A stretch of 64,000 nt of DNA, taken from NCBI RefSeq assembly GCF_021800405.1, contig NZ_CP084550.1, positions 310,001 through 374,000 on the forward strand. Reading direction: 5' to 3'. This stretch comes from Arthrobacter sp. FW306-07-I (GTDB lineage: Bacteria > Actinomycetota > Actinomycetes > Actinomycetales > Micrococcaceae). Below are positions 17,579-26,098 of this stretch, piece by piece. Numbering within the stretch: the stretch's first letter is position 1; the number at the start of each line of letters is the position of its first letter. The notes beneath the pieces were generated by a model. The model did no database searches, was not told where the DNA came from, and saw only the letters and a program-made list of their open reading frames with translations. Made by a program: the position numbers and the translations under genes.

Positions 17579-20500
17579 CTAGCCTGCGGTGATCACGTGC
17601 GTGAAGTGGTCGTACCGGAAGGTGGCCGGACCGCCATCGTGCTTAAAGACGATGTTGGCCCCAGGCGTTGCGCCTCCCGCCCCATAGCTCACGTCCCACG
17701 ATTTGTTGAGCGCCGCCTTGAACTCGTAGCTTCCTGCCGGGAGATCCGGCACGGTTAGTTTCCAGACGAGGTCCGCCGGGTCGAGCACCAGCTGTGCCTG
17801 GGTGCAGGACGGCTCCCAGTCCGAGGCGCAGCCCAGTTCGCTGTCCATGCTTCCGGCTACCGCGACGGCGCCCGGTTGCTGCGAGGCGTATACGGCGCTG
17901 AGCAGGTGGGTGCTGTTGTCGTAACGGAAGGTGACGCGCCCGCCGGGGTGGTCCAGCACGATGTTCTGCCCGTTGAGCTGGCTATCCGCGCCGTAGTTTT
18001 CGTCCCAGCTGCCGTTAAGCGCGGCCTTGTATTCGTACTTCCCGCTCGGGAGGTCTACGGTCAGGCGCCAGATGCGGTCTGCCGGGTCAAGGACCATCTT
18101 TGCCTGCGGGCAGGCCGGATCCCATTGGGCGCTGCAGCCCATTGCCTGGTTGAGCGATCCGGCAACCGTGACCGAGTCGGGCTGAGGGGCCTGGCCTACA
18201 GTGACCGTCCTCGTCCCGCTGGTCACGCTGAAGCCCGTGCCGGTCATGGCGGCCCGGTACTGGACTTTCGTGCCATCCGCCAGCGCGGACACGTCATCGG
18301 TCGCCGAGTAGACGGGCGACGACGAGTCAGTGCCCACTGCGGTCCATTCCCCGCCGTTGACGCTGCGCTCGAACGACACCACATGGCTGGCCTTCTCCGG
18401 ATCAGCGGTGGCGCTCAGTTCGACTTTGCCTTCCACGCTGCTGCCCTCGGCGGGCTTCTGCAGGGTCAGGACGGGGGCGGGGACGCTTGCTGAGCGGCTC
18501 TGGCTGGTGGCGGTGTGGCCGCCGTTGTCCAGCACCGTGGCGCGGTACTCCAGCGGGGTGCCGGCGTCCAGGGCCGCCACGTCGTGGAACACCTGGTACG
18601 GTGCGGTGTCGTCGGTGCCGATCGGCTGCCAATCTCCGCCTGCCGTCCTTGCTTCAAAGGTGACCTCGTAGAACGAAGCACCGTCGACGTCGGCCGTTAC
18701 GTTGATGCGCCCGTTGTCACCTTGGGCGGCGGCGGGCTGCTGGAGGGCGACGGCGGGGGCTGCCTTGGAGTGCGGGATCCGTCCGGAGGATTCGTAGACG
18801 ACGGCGGAGAGCGGCGGCACGGTCACGGTCAGTTTCGCGTCGTCCGAGGTCTTCACCTCGTCTGCGCCCTGGCCGTAGATGCGCGTGTAGCTGCGCTTCG
18901 CGATGTAGGTGGGGACCTGCGCCGTCTGCGGCTGTGCGCTGTTGTTCAGGGCCACCACGTATTCGCGCTGGTCCTGCGCGTCAGTGCGGGAGAAGGCGTA
19001 GATGCCGGGCCCGTCGGAGGCGTAGCGGTGCTGGTGGGCGCCGTTGCGCAGGGCCGGGTGTTCCTTGGTGAGGGCCGCCAGTTCCTTGATCTTGGCGTAG
19101 AGCGGGTGGTCCGGGTTGAAGTTGTCGGTGGCGTGGGTGGCGTCCGTGCCCAGCAGGTCGTCGTCAAGGTAGTCCGGCACCTTGCTGGCGAAGAGCGTCT
19201 GGCGCGCATCCTGGTCACCGCCGGGGCCGGTGAAGCCCTGTTCGTCGCCATAGTAGACCACCGGGTTGCCGCGGGAGAAGTACATCAGCTCATGGGCCAG
19301 TTCGTCCCGGGCCACCTTCTCGGCATCGGTGGCGGCGGGATTGTCCTGCGCGATGAAGCTGCCGATGCGGCCCATGTCATGGTTGCCCAGGAAGGTGGGC
19401 AGTTCGTAGACGTTGGAGTCGGCGTCGGTGTACCAGTCGTCTCCGGCGAAGAAGGCCTGCAGCGCCTTGGCGTCCTGGCTCTTGGAGGCGAAGTTGCGGG
19501 CCGCGTCCTGGAAGGGGAAGTCCAGGACCGCCTGCATCTTGTTGCGGGTGGTGAACTGCGAGGTGAAGCTCTTGCTGGTGTCGAAGACCTCGCCGAACAT
19601 GAAGAACTCGTCTTTGCCGTGTTCCTTGGCGTAGCTGAGGATGTTGGGGCCGAATTCCTGCCAGAACTCATTGTTGACGTGCTTCATGGTGTCGATGCGG
19701 AAACCGTCCACGCTGAAGTCACCGATCCAGGACTTGTAGATGTCCTCCATCCCATGCACAACGGTGGGGTTTTCGGTGAAGAGGTCATCGAGGCCGAAGA
19801 AGTCCCCGTACATGGAGTCCTCCCCGGTGAAGGTGGTATCGCCGCGGTTGTGGTAAAGCGTGGGGTCGTTTAGCCAGGCCGGAACCTTGAGGTTCTCCTC
19901 CCCGGGGGCCAGGACGGGCTTGTAGGGGAACGAGGTGTTCGCGTCGAGCTTGGGGAAGGTTCCGGTGCCTGCGTAGTCGCGGTCATCGAATGCTTCGCCG
20001 GAGGCCGTCTTGTAGGGGACGGCGTCCTTGGACACGTAGCCCTTGCGGTCGCCCTCCTGGTAGCCGATGACGTCCGCTGTGTGGTTGGTGATGATGTCGA
20101 AGTACACCTTCATGCCGCGGGCGTGGGCTTCGTCGATGAGGCTTTTGAGTTCGTCATTGCTGCCAAGGTGCGGATCGATCTGGGTGAAGTCGGTGATCCA
20201 GTAGCCGTGGTAGCCGGCCGACTTGTCCTCAGGCTGGACGGCTTTGTTCTTGAAGCTGGGGGTCAGCCAGATGGAGCTGGTACCGAGTCCCTGGATGTAG
20301 TCGATCTTGCTGCGCAGGCCGGCCAAGTCCCCGCCGTTGTAGAAGCCCTTCTTCGTCGGGTCGAAACCGGAAACCATGGGGTCCGGGCCCAGCCCGCCCT
20401 GGTCGTTGGCGGTGCTGCCGTTGCTGAACCTGTCCGCCATGACGAAGTAGAAGTTCTCGTCGGTCACCGGACCGCGGAGCGAATGGAGGGCGGACACGGA

Positions 20501-20746
20501 CCCGTTGCCTTTTATGCCGGTGCCGTTGGAACCAGCGCTGTTGGTGCCGGGGCCATCCGGACTCGGCACGGCATGGGCCGGGAGGATTGCAACGGAGAGG
20601 GCGAGGCCGGCTGCCAGGAGGCCGGCTGCCGATCGGGCGGCGGCGGCACGTGCGCAGGTTCGCCGGCCGGGGGCGGATTGTGTTCCTGCCGGCATTGCCA
20701 GCAGTTGGGCGCGTGGGGGCGCGCCGGGAGGGATGCGGAATAACAA
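17579..20746 (-). CDS. secreted GH13 alpha-amylase/pullulanase-type glycosidase with tandem C-terminal modules
   Basis: A multidomain secreted protein of about 1055 residues. A hydrophobic export signal ends near AILPAHA, then a Gly/Ser/Asn linker. The GH13 barrel follows (FYFVMADRFSNG; YFDIITNHTAD; GFRIDTMKHV with nucleophile Asp near 352; FGEVFD with acid/base Glu near 386; FLGNHDMGRI with Asp near 457). Behind it lie two Ig/FnIII-like domains, then two X25-like repeats of about 95 residues (each beginning VAGS, with a cysteine pair and LDPAD), of the kind linked to starch-active enzymes. The TTG at 20746 is chosen because AGGAAGG lies eight bases upstream; ATG at 20695 lacks a ribosome-binding site. 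A LacI-type operator lies about 110 bp upstream. Confidence 0.88.
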   Translation of the reverse strand: MLFRIPPGAPPRAQLLAMPAGTQSAPGRRTCARAAAARSAAGLLAAGLALSVAILPAHAVPSPDGPGTNSAGSNGTGIKGNGSVSALHSLRGPVTDENFYFVMADRFSNGSTANDQGGLGPDPMVSGFDPTKKGFYNGGDLAGLRSKIDYIQGLGTSSIWLTPSFKNKAVQPEDKSAGYHGYWITDFTQIDPHLGSNDELKSLIDEAHARGMKVYFDIITNHTADVIGYQEGDRKGYVSKDAVPYKTASGEAFDDRDYAGTGTFPKLDANTSFPYKPVLAPGEENLKVPAWLNDPTLYHNRGDTTFTGEDSMYGDFFGLDDLFTENPTVVHGMEDIYKSWIGDFSVDGFRIDTMKHVNNEFWQEFGPNILSYAKEHGKDEFFMFGEVFDTSKSFTSQFTTRNKMQAVLDFPFQDAARNFASKSQDAKALQAFFAGDDWYTDADSNVYELPTFLGNHDMGRIGSFIAQDNPAATDAEKVARDELAHELMYFSRGNPVVYYGDEQGFTGPGGDQDARQTLFASKVPDYLDDDLLGTDATHATDNFNPDHPLYAKIKELAALTKEHPALRNGAHQHRYASDGPGIYAFSRTDAQDQREYVVALNNSAQPQTAQVPTYIAKRSYTRIYGQGADEVKTSDDAKLTVTVPPLSAVVYESSGRIPHSKAAPAVALQQPAAAQGDNGRINVTADVDGASFYEVTFEARTAGGDWQPIGTDDTAPYQVFHDVAALDAGTPLEYRATVLDNGGHTATSQSRSASVPAPVLTLQKPAEGSSVEGKVELSATADPEKASHVVSFERSVNGGEWTAVGTDSSSPVYSATDDVSALADGTKVQYRAAMTGTGFSVTSGTRTVTVGQAPQPDSVTVAGSLNQAMGCSAQWDPACPQAKMVLDPADRIWRLTVDLPSGKYEYKAALNGSWDENYGADSQLNGQNIVLDHPGGRVTFRYDNSTHLLSAVYASQQPGAVAVAGSMDSELGCASDWEPSCTQAQLVLDPADLVWKLTVPDLPAGSYEFKAALNKSWDVSYGAGGATPGANIVFKHDGGPATFRYDHFTHVITAG

Positions 20747-20816
20747 GGGTGAGACCTTCCTGGGAAGCAGCGCTGCTGTACAGGCTTGCCGTTGACATGG
20801 GGATGCGGCAGGAGGG

Positions 20817-20844
20817 TTCACACGACAGCACACTGTCGTGTGAA
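20817..20844. promoter_or_regulatory. 28-bp perfect palindrome upstream of the amylase
   Basis: TTCACACGACAG and its exact complement CTGTCGTGTGAA flank a four-base CACA centre. It lies about 70 bp before the amylase start and 13 bp from the LacI-type site. It could be a second operator or a hairpin in the untranslated leader; the sequence alone cannot decide. Confidence 0.6.
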
Positions 20845-20856
20845 CCGAGTCACAAC

Positions 20857-20870
20857 TGTAAGCGCTTGCA
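20857..20870. promoter_or_regulatory. LacI-family operator (TGTAAGCGCTTGCA)
   Basis: A near-perfect palindrome with the central CG and AAGCGCTT core typical of LacI/MalR/CcpA-like regulators. It lies in the intergenic region between the amylase and the lactonase-family gene (both minus strand) and probably gives sugar control of the amylase. The regulator is not in the window. Confidence 0.65.
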
Positions 20871-20924
20871 CTGAATTACTCCAGTGTTTAGGGAAGGTCA
20901 GTTAGGTTGGGGCTGCCCGGCGCT

Positions 20925-22001
20925 CTAGCTAGCAGTCGCAGGAGTGGTTGCAGGCCCGGTTGCAGGCACCAGGGCCGTGGGCGATGGGGTGGGCAGGTTA
21001 TGCAGCATCGGGCCTGGGAGGCCGGTGGCAGGATCCAACTCGAAGGTGGCGATGTTGTCCGACCGTTCGTGAGCCACGTGCAGCCAGCTTCCCCGGACCA
21101 GGTGGTGCCGCGGCCAGTTCCCGCCGCTGTCGATGTCCTTGACGGGGATCAGTTCGGTGCCGTCAGCTGCAACTTGCAGGACGCTGATGACGTTTGAGCC
21201 CCTGACGCCGGCGTAGGCAAAGTTTCCCTGCGGGTCAAGGCAGATTTCGGCGGCGGAGTCGCCTTCCTGGCTGCCGCCCGCCGTTGCCGGTCCACGGAAT
21301 ACCAGCTCATAGGTGCCCGCTTCGGGGCGGACCACGAAGACTTCCGCAGAGTATTCAGACACGATGAAGACGCTGCCGGAGGGGTGCTCCACCATGTGGC
21401 GCGGGCCGCTGCCATAGGGGAGGACCACCTCATGGTCGGCCACCAGTCCGGTTCCCGGCTCGTAGTTCCAGATGCGGAGGGTGTCGTGGCCCAGGTCCGT
21501 GGTCATGACGCGGCCGTCACGCAACATAAGGCTTGCGTGGGCCCGGCTTTGCCTCGGGTTTCCAGGAGAAAGGGCGCTGTGGGGGTCAACCGACGCTGCA
21601 GCGGGGAACCGACCGGTCATGCCGCCGTCGGCATCCAACTCGTAGAGGAGGACCTGACCGTCGCCCCAACACGCGGCGGTGACAAAGCGGCCGCCGGGGT
21701 CGACGGCAACGTGACAGGTGGCTTCGCCGGCAGCCTGTGGTTCCCCGGACGGTTCCAGGCCGAAGTCCCCCAGTCGCCGGTACGCTTGCACCTTCCTGCG
21801 CTGCTCGGCCGCCGCGTACACCACTGGCAGTGTGGGGTGCACCGCCACAAACGATGGCGACTGGGCCTCCACTGCCGTCCCTAACCATTCGAGGCTTCCG
21901 TCCTGGTGCGCGCGGGCGGCACCGATGCCGTCCGCGCGGCCGCCGCCGTCGGGAGTATAGGTGCCGATCCAAATGATGTTGCTGGCTGCCCCGTTGGTCA
22001 T
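20925..22001 (-). CDS. lactonase family beta-propeller protein (6-phosphogluconolactonase-like)
   Basis: A 358-residue seven-bladed propeller protein of the lactonase/YbhE family. Motifs include IIWIGTYTPDGGG at the N-terminus, HPTLPVVYAA, GPRHMVEHPSGSVFIVSE and NWPRHHLV, in the repeating pattern of the family. Members hydrolyse 6-phosphogluconolactone or other sugar lactones. No signal peptide is evident. The ATG at 22001 is preferred to a start nine codons upstream because the conserved region begins there. The C-terminus ends in a Pro/Thr/Ala-rich tail. Confidence 0.85.
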   Translation of the reverse strand: MTNGAASNIIWIGTYTPDGGGRADGIGAARAHQDGSLEWLGTAVEAQSPSFVAVHPTLPVVYAAAEQRRKVQAYRRLGDFGLEPSGEPQAAGEATCHVAVDPGGRFVTAACWGDGQVLLYELDADGGMTGRFPAAASVDPHSALSPGNPRQSRAHASLMLRDGRVMTTDLGHDTLRIWNYEPGTGLVADHEVVLPYGSGPRHMVEHPSGSVFIVSEYSAEVFVVRPEAGTYELVFRGPATAGGSQEGDSAAEICLDPQGNFAYAGVRGSNVISVLQVAADGTELIPVKDIDSGGNWPRHHLVRGSWLHVAHERSDNIATFELDPATGLPGPMLHNLPTPSPTALVPATGPATTPATAS

Positions 22002-22093
22002 GGTTCCATCCTGCCAACAGTTGGCCACTATTTCCTGATACCAGGCCGCCGATTAGCATGGGATTTCCGACAGCGGCAAAGGAGGTGGGTGAC

Positions 22094-22153
22094 ATGACGA
22101 CTGCATTCATCTCGATCGTGCCATCCCTGCGCCGTTCGGAGAACTGGGCCTAG
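22094..22153 (+). CDS. 19-residue leader ORF with a perfect Shine-Dalgarno
   Basis: A short frame (MTTAFISIVPSLRRSENWA) preceded by AAAGGAGGTG at 22078-22087, a near-ideal ribosome-binding site eight bases from the ATG and stronger than that of most genes here. It stops six bases before the GTG start of the PrmC-like methyltransferase, which has no ribosome-binding site of its own. This fits a coupling leader peptide. The alternative is that the true 5' end of the next gene has been frameshifted. Confidence 0.5.
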   Translation: MTTAFISIVPSLRRSENWA

Positions 22154-22158
22154 CCGGC

Positions 22159-23040
22159 GTGGAGTTGCCCGCAGCCTCACCGGAGAGCGCCGCTCTGCTT
22201 CCTCCCAAATCGCGGGCTGTTCACACCTTGTCCACATCACCTGGCTTCGACCAGGTCGTCTCCCTGCTGCGGTCGGTGGGTTGTGTGTTTGCTGAAGAGG
22301 AAGCCGCGCTCCTGTTTGCCGAGGCGACCACCACCACGGAACTTTCCCGGAATATCCAGCGCCGGATGGAGGGGGTTCCCTTGGAGCACATCTTGGGCTG
22401 GGTGGATTTTGCAGGTGCCCGGGTTTCGGTTGAGCCCGGCGTTTTCGTGCCACGGCGCCGCACGGAGTTGCTGGTGCGCGAAACCTTGAGCGTGCTGCGG
22501 GACGATTCGCTGCCGGCATCCCCGGTTGTGGTCGACCTCTGTTGCGGTTCCGGTGCGGTGGGAGCTGCCATTCTCCGTCAAGCCCCGCAGGCGGAGTTGC
22601 ATGCGGCGGATATCGAGCCGGCAGCGGTGCGGTGTGCCCGGCGTAACTTGGAACCCCGCGGTGGCCGGGTGCATGCCGGGGATTTGTTCGAGGCTCTTCC
22701 ACTTGGACTGCGTGGCCGGATCCGGATCCTGACTGTTAATGCTCCATATGTGCCCACGGTAGCCATCCGCACCATGCCGCCGGAAGCGCGCCTTTATGAA
22801 CCTGCGGTTTCACTCGACGGCGGTCCTGATGGCCTGGACTTCCACCGACGGATTGCTGCTGAAAGCATCCGATGGCTGGCTGCAGGCGGTCATGTCCTCA
22901 TCGAAACCAGTAGGCGGCAGGCAGCCGGCACCTCCGAAATCCTGGCCGCAGCCGGGTTCGCCATACGGACGGCTCGTGCGGAGGAACTGGATGGGACCGT
23001 GGTTATCGGACGCCCGATTCCGGCGCGTATGCGGCGTTAG
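22159..23040 (+). CDS. putative protein N5-glutamine methyltransferase (PrmC-related)
   Basis: A 293-residue SAM-dependent methyltransferase of the HemK/PrmC relatives. It has the N-terminal helical segment (GCVFAEEEAALLF), the linker GVPLEHILGWVDFAGARVSV, PRRRTELLV, and the SAM motif VVDLCCGSGAVGAAIL. The substrate-binding NPPY of true PrmC is NAPY here (residues about 194-197), as in the PrmC-related subfamily TIGR03704, so release-factor methylation cannot be assumed. The GTG start directly follows the leader ORF. The window does not contain prfA. Confidence 0.82.
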   Translation: MELPAASPESAALLPPKSRAVHTLSTSPGFDQVVSLLRSVGCVFAEEEAALLFAEATTTTELSRNIQRRMEGVPLEHILGWVDFAGARVSVEPGVFVPRRRTELLVRETLSVLRDDSLPASPVVVDLCCGSGAVGAAILRQAPQAELHAADIEPAAVRCARRNLEPRGGRVHAGDLFEALPLGLRGRIRILTVNAPYVPTVAIRTMPPEARLYEPAVSLDGGPDGLDFHRRIAAESIRWLAAGGHVLIETSRRQAAGTSEILAAAGFAIRTARAEELDGTVVIGRPIPARMRR

Positions 23041-23178
23041 GTCTCACCGTTCCAGCACAGTCCAGACCGAGACCCGTCAATACGAGGCGGCGTTAGCTTC
23101 CCGCCTTTAAGCTCAGTGCCAGACCAAGGAGCCGTTCAAATCCTGGACGGCATTAGCTTCTCCCTTTGCAGCTTAGCC
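23031..23178. repeat. three degenerate tandem copies of a 56-60 bp unit
   Basis: GCGGCGTTAG at 23031 and 23087 and ACGGCATTAG at 23147 begin three imperfect copies spaced 56 and 60 bases apart. Further shared blocks are CCAGACC at 23062 and 23119 and TTAGCTTC in copies two and three. The first copy contains the stop codon of the PrmC-like gene. The stretch from 23041 to 23333 otherwise holds no gene I can support. Confidence 0.5.
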
Positions 23179-23333
23179 TCACACAGAGAACCACCCAATC
23201 AAAGGCGGAAGGAGGCCCAACTGTTCGTACGCGCCCATCAGAATGGATCTTCCATGACGGCCTGGCCACCGCCGCGAGGTGGGGGCCAACCAACCGACGA
23301 CCGAAGTAGCGCGGGAACTGCTTTGGGCAGGTT

Positions 23334-25379
23334 TCATTTGTGTGGGTGGGGTGGTGGTTTGAAGTAGTGGTTTTGTTGGGGTGTTTGGTGGGGGTCGAGG
23401 TGGGGTGGGGGGATAAAAGTGGGTGTGTGGTGGACGGTGGTGATGGTCCATTGTTCTTTGTGGATGAGGTGGTGGTGGTGGCTGCAGAGCAGGACGCCGT
23501 TGTTGATGGTGGTGGGTCCTTCGTGTGACCAGTAGGTGATGTGGTGGGCTTCGCACCAGGGGGCGGGGATGGTGCAGTTTGGGAAGGCACAGCCTTGGTC
23601 GCGGGCGGTGAGGGCCAGGCGTTGGGCGGGGGTGAAGAGGCGGGTTTTGCGGCCGAGGTCGAGGATTTCGCTGTTGGTGCCCAGGAGGGCGGGGATGATG
23701 TCGGCGTCGCATGCGGTTTTGCGCAGGGTGGCGGCGGCGACGGGCCCGGTGAACATGAAGGTGCCGGTCCCGGTTGGTTCGGGGTGGCCGGTGTCAGCGG
23801 CTGTTGCTGTGGTTGTGTCGGTTCTGGTGGTTGTGTCCGTTCCGGGTTCTGCTGTTTTTGGTTCTGCTTTTCCGGCGGGGGTGGTGGCGTTGGCTGGGAA
23901 GAGGTCTTGGTAGTGGATGGTGGCGATGATTTGGGGTCGGTTGCCGCCGGTGGTGGGCAGGGTGTTGGTGGTGAGGGCGGCTTTGGCGGCGGTGACGAGG
24001 CCGTCGAGTTGTTTTTGGGCGCGGGTGCGCCGGTCCAGGTCCGGCAGGTTGGTGGGCTCTGTTGCGCTGCCCGCTGCTGTGCTCCCCTCGGTGCCTGTGC
24101 CCGTGCCTGTGCCGGTGTTGTCTCCGGTGCCTGTGCCGGTGCCTGTGCAGCCTTCAGTTCCCGTGCCCGCCGTGTCGGCTGTGTCATTCCCTGTGCTTGG
24201 GCTGGTGTTGCCGGTGGTGGCGCGGGGGTTGGTGGCGGTGTTCATGACGGTGAGGAGGTGTTCGTATTGGTCGGTGGTGGCGAAGATTTCGAGGTGGTGC
24301 AGGCCGTGGCGGGGTTTGCGGATGAAGGCGCCTTGGGTGTGGCGGAGGGCTTCTTCGATGGGTTCGGTGCCGTCGGCGTCGATGGTGTCGGTCCAGCGTT
24401 GGGCCAGGCGGGTGAGGAAGTCGGGGTCGGTGGTGGTGGCGGCTGTGGTGAGGTGGTGTTCGATCCGGTCCAGGGTTTCCGGGGTGGTGTGGTGGTGGAG
24501 CCGGTCCAGGGTGGCGGTGATGATGGTCGCTGCGTGTGAGGACACCGCCGGGCCCGGCCCGGTTTCGATGGTGGTCCCCTCGACGGTGGTTGCGGTTTCG
24601 GTGTTGTTCCCGGTGGGGGTGAGGGCGGCGGCGAGGTGTGGCCGGGTTGGTGGGAGTGGTTCGCCGGTGAGGCTGGTGCCGGGCAGGACGTGGTGGGCGA
24701 GGGTGAGGCGGCGGCGGGCTTCGCGGATGGGGATCTGCAGGCGCAGGCGGAGGAACTCTGCGGTGTTCCGGCACCCATCATCGGCCGGGGAGACCACCAG
24801 TGGGCGGCCGGGCCTGGAGGGTGGGCCGGGCCAGTTGGCGTCGGTTTCGCGCACCGAACCGGTTCCGGTGAGTGTCCCGGTCACGCACGCCGCCACGGTC
24901 TGGTCCAGGGCGCCGGTGCTGGGGGTGTCGGTGTTCACGGTTCCAACACTGTTGGCGTCCGACCCGGTGATCCAGCCCGTGGACCGGCCTGCGGAGGACG
25001 AGGCTGCGCGGGACTGGGCTGCGCGGGACCGGCCTGCCCGGGTTTTGGCGGCTGCGGCGTCGTTGATGGCTTGGGTTCGGGCCCGGTCCACAGCCCCGGC
25101 TGCGAGGAGTTGGAGGTACTCGATGGAGCGGGCAAGGCCCTCGACCCGTGCGGCGAAATCTGCAGCTTCGGCATGGCTGGCGGTTGCCAGCAGGCCGGCG
25201 GCGGCCAAGGCCGCGGCTGCCAGCTGTGCGCCCAGCCCGTCCAACACGTCCTGCTCACCGGGCCCCGAAGCTGATGGCTGCACAGGTTCCTCGCTGGGGA
25301 CCGGGTGAAGGTGGGCCGGGCGCGGCAGCCGACAGCCGGCGTCGTACGCCCTCCCAAGATCTTCCCCAATGGCCTCCAT
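23334..25379 (-). CDS. DUF222 domain HNH endonuclease (13E12 repeat family)
   Basis: A 681-residue protein with an N-terminal DUF222/13E12-type domain (LQIPIREARRRLTLAHHVLP region) and a C-terminal HNH nuclease motif: RDQGCAFPNCTIPAPWCEAHH, then NGVLLCSHHHHLIHK. Such genes occur in many copies in actinobacteria and are suspected mobile or recombination-linked elements. The coding strand is unusually C-rich, giving Pro/Thr/His-heavy sequence. A Thr-Gly repeat with direct DNA repeats (about 24089-24156) interrupts the region between the two domains. The ATG at 25379 is used; one 11 codons upstream is possible. Confidence 0.88.
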   Translation of the reverse strand: MEAIGEDLGRAYDAGCRLPRPAHLHPVPSEEPVQPSASGPGEQDVLDGLGAQLAAAALAAAGLLATASHAEAADFAARVEGLARSIEYLQLLAAGAVDRARTQAINDAAAAKTRAGRSRAAQSRAASSSAGRSTGWITGSDANSVGTVNTDTPSTGALDQTVAACVTGTLTGTGSVRETDANWPGPPSRPGRPLVVSPADDGCRNTAEFLRLRLQIPIREARRRLTLAHHVLPGTSLTGEPLPPTRPHLAAALTPTGNNTETATTVEGTTIETGPGPAVSSHAATIITATLDRLHHHTTPETLDRIEHHLTTAATTTDPDFLTRLAQRWTDTIDADGTEPIEEALRHTQGAFIRKPRHGLHHLEIFATTDQYEHLLTVMNTATNPRATTGNTSPSTGNDTADTAGTGTEGCTGTGTGTGDNTGTGTGTGTEGSTAAGSATEPTNLPDLDRRTRAQKQLDGLVTAAKAALTTNTLPTTGGNRPQIIATIHYQDLFPANATTPAGKAEPKTAEPGTDTTTRTDTTTATAADTGHPEPTGTGTFMFTGPVAAATLRKTACDADIIPALLGTNSEILDLGRKTRLFTPAQRLALTARDQGCAFPNCTIPAPWCEAHHITYWSHEGPTTINNGVLLCSHHHHLIHKEQWTITTVHHTPTFIPPPHLDPHQTPQQNHYFKPPPHPHK
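24089..24156. repeat. short tandem repeats encoding a Thr-Gly stretch
   Basis: Repeated six-base units of the GTGCCT/GTGCCG type on the plus strand encode alternating Gly-Thr on the minus strand inside the HNH gene. This is a low-complexity array likely to vary in length by slippage. Confidence 0.7.
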
Positions 25380-25494
25380 GACCCCACTCTGCCAGCCACC
25401 ACCGACAATCAAGAGACCCCAAAACCCCTATGTGGAAAACATGGAGTTACGGCAGCGTCCGGGAATCTTTTCCGGAAGGTGCTGGATTAAACAC

Positions 25495-25534
25495 TGCCGG
25501 CCGCCGCGTCCCCCAAGGATCGCGACGGCCGGCA
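25495..25534. terminator. GC-rich hairpin, probable terminator
   Basis: TGCCGGCCG (25495-25503) pairs with CGGCCGGCA (25526-25534), with four further inner pairs after one mismatch and a 12-base loop. On the minus strand it is followed by GTGTTTAA. It lies downstream of the YtxH-like gene. Confidence 0.6.
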
Positions 25535-25607
25535 AGGCGATTCAGTTGTAGCACAAAGCCTGCTCAGTCCCATGTCAAGCGGCGGTGACCGAGTAATGAA
25601 ACGGGAA

Positions 25608-26024
25608 TCAGGCCTTTGCGCCGGTCCCATCGGAGGTACCAAGATTGGTGGTTTCCGGGTGGGTGCTGTGCGCGGGGATGTGGTCTTCGCCAAGGCCGCC
25701 CGCGGCTGTTGTAGAGGTACCAGTGGAGGTACCGGCAGAAGTACTGGCCGCAGCGGAAGAGTCGCCGCTGGACGAGCCATCCCGGTTCACGGCAGAACCA
25801 AGCACTGTCCCTGCCCTGCGTGCGGCTTCGCCTAGCTGGCCCGCCACTTCAGGTGCTTTTTCCTTGATGGCCTCCGTAGCTACGGAAACTTTGTCCTGGA
25901 CCGGCTTGCTGTCCCAGACGCCGGCCGCACGGGCCTTCAGCTTGTCGTAAGCAGCACGGCCTGACCGCGAGCCGAGGACATAGCCGACGGCAACGCCTAC
26001 ACCCAAAAGAAGCTTGTTTTTCAC
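25608..26024 (-). CDS. YtxH-like small membrane-anchored protein
   Basis: A 138-residue protein. MKNKLLLGVGVAVGYVLGSR forms an N-terminal hydrophobic anchor, followed by SGRAAYDKLKARAAGVWDSK and an amphipathic helix (DKVSVATEAIKEKAPEVAGQ), the usual layout of YtxH-domain proteins. The last 50 residues are Ser/Thr/Gly-rich and disordered. Function is unknown; related proteins are often stress-associated, which fits the GlsB/YeaQ-type gene immediately upstream on the same strand. Confidence 0.7.
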   Translation of the reverse strand: MKNKLLLGVGVAVGYVLGSRSGRAAYDKLKARAAGVWDSKPVQDKVSVATEAIKEKAPEVAGQLGEAARRAGTVLGSAVNRDGSSSGDSSAAASTSAGTSTGTSTTAAGGLGEDHIPAHSTHPETTNLGTSDGTGAKA

Positions 26025-26098
26025 GATGAACTCCTGCTCTGCGAGAAGGTTGTCAGTCCCGGCGGAGGAGCCATGATGGCCCCTGCCGGAGAAAGTGA

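Noticed and set aside
18515..19873. 452-codon plus-strand frame rich in Val and Gly
   Set aside because: Antisense to the amylase, whose motifs are complete in the other strand.
24061..24180. Regularly spaced short repeats considered as a CRISPR array
   Set aside because: Units are six bases, there are no spacers, and the stretch is in frame within the HNH gene.
23541..25308. Two long plus-strand frames across the HNH gene
   Set aside because: Gly/Val- or Ser/Val/Arg-rich translation of the complement of a Pro/Thr-rich gene; HNH and DUF222 motifs are on the minus strand.
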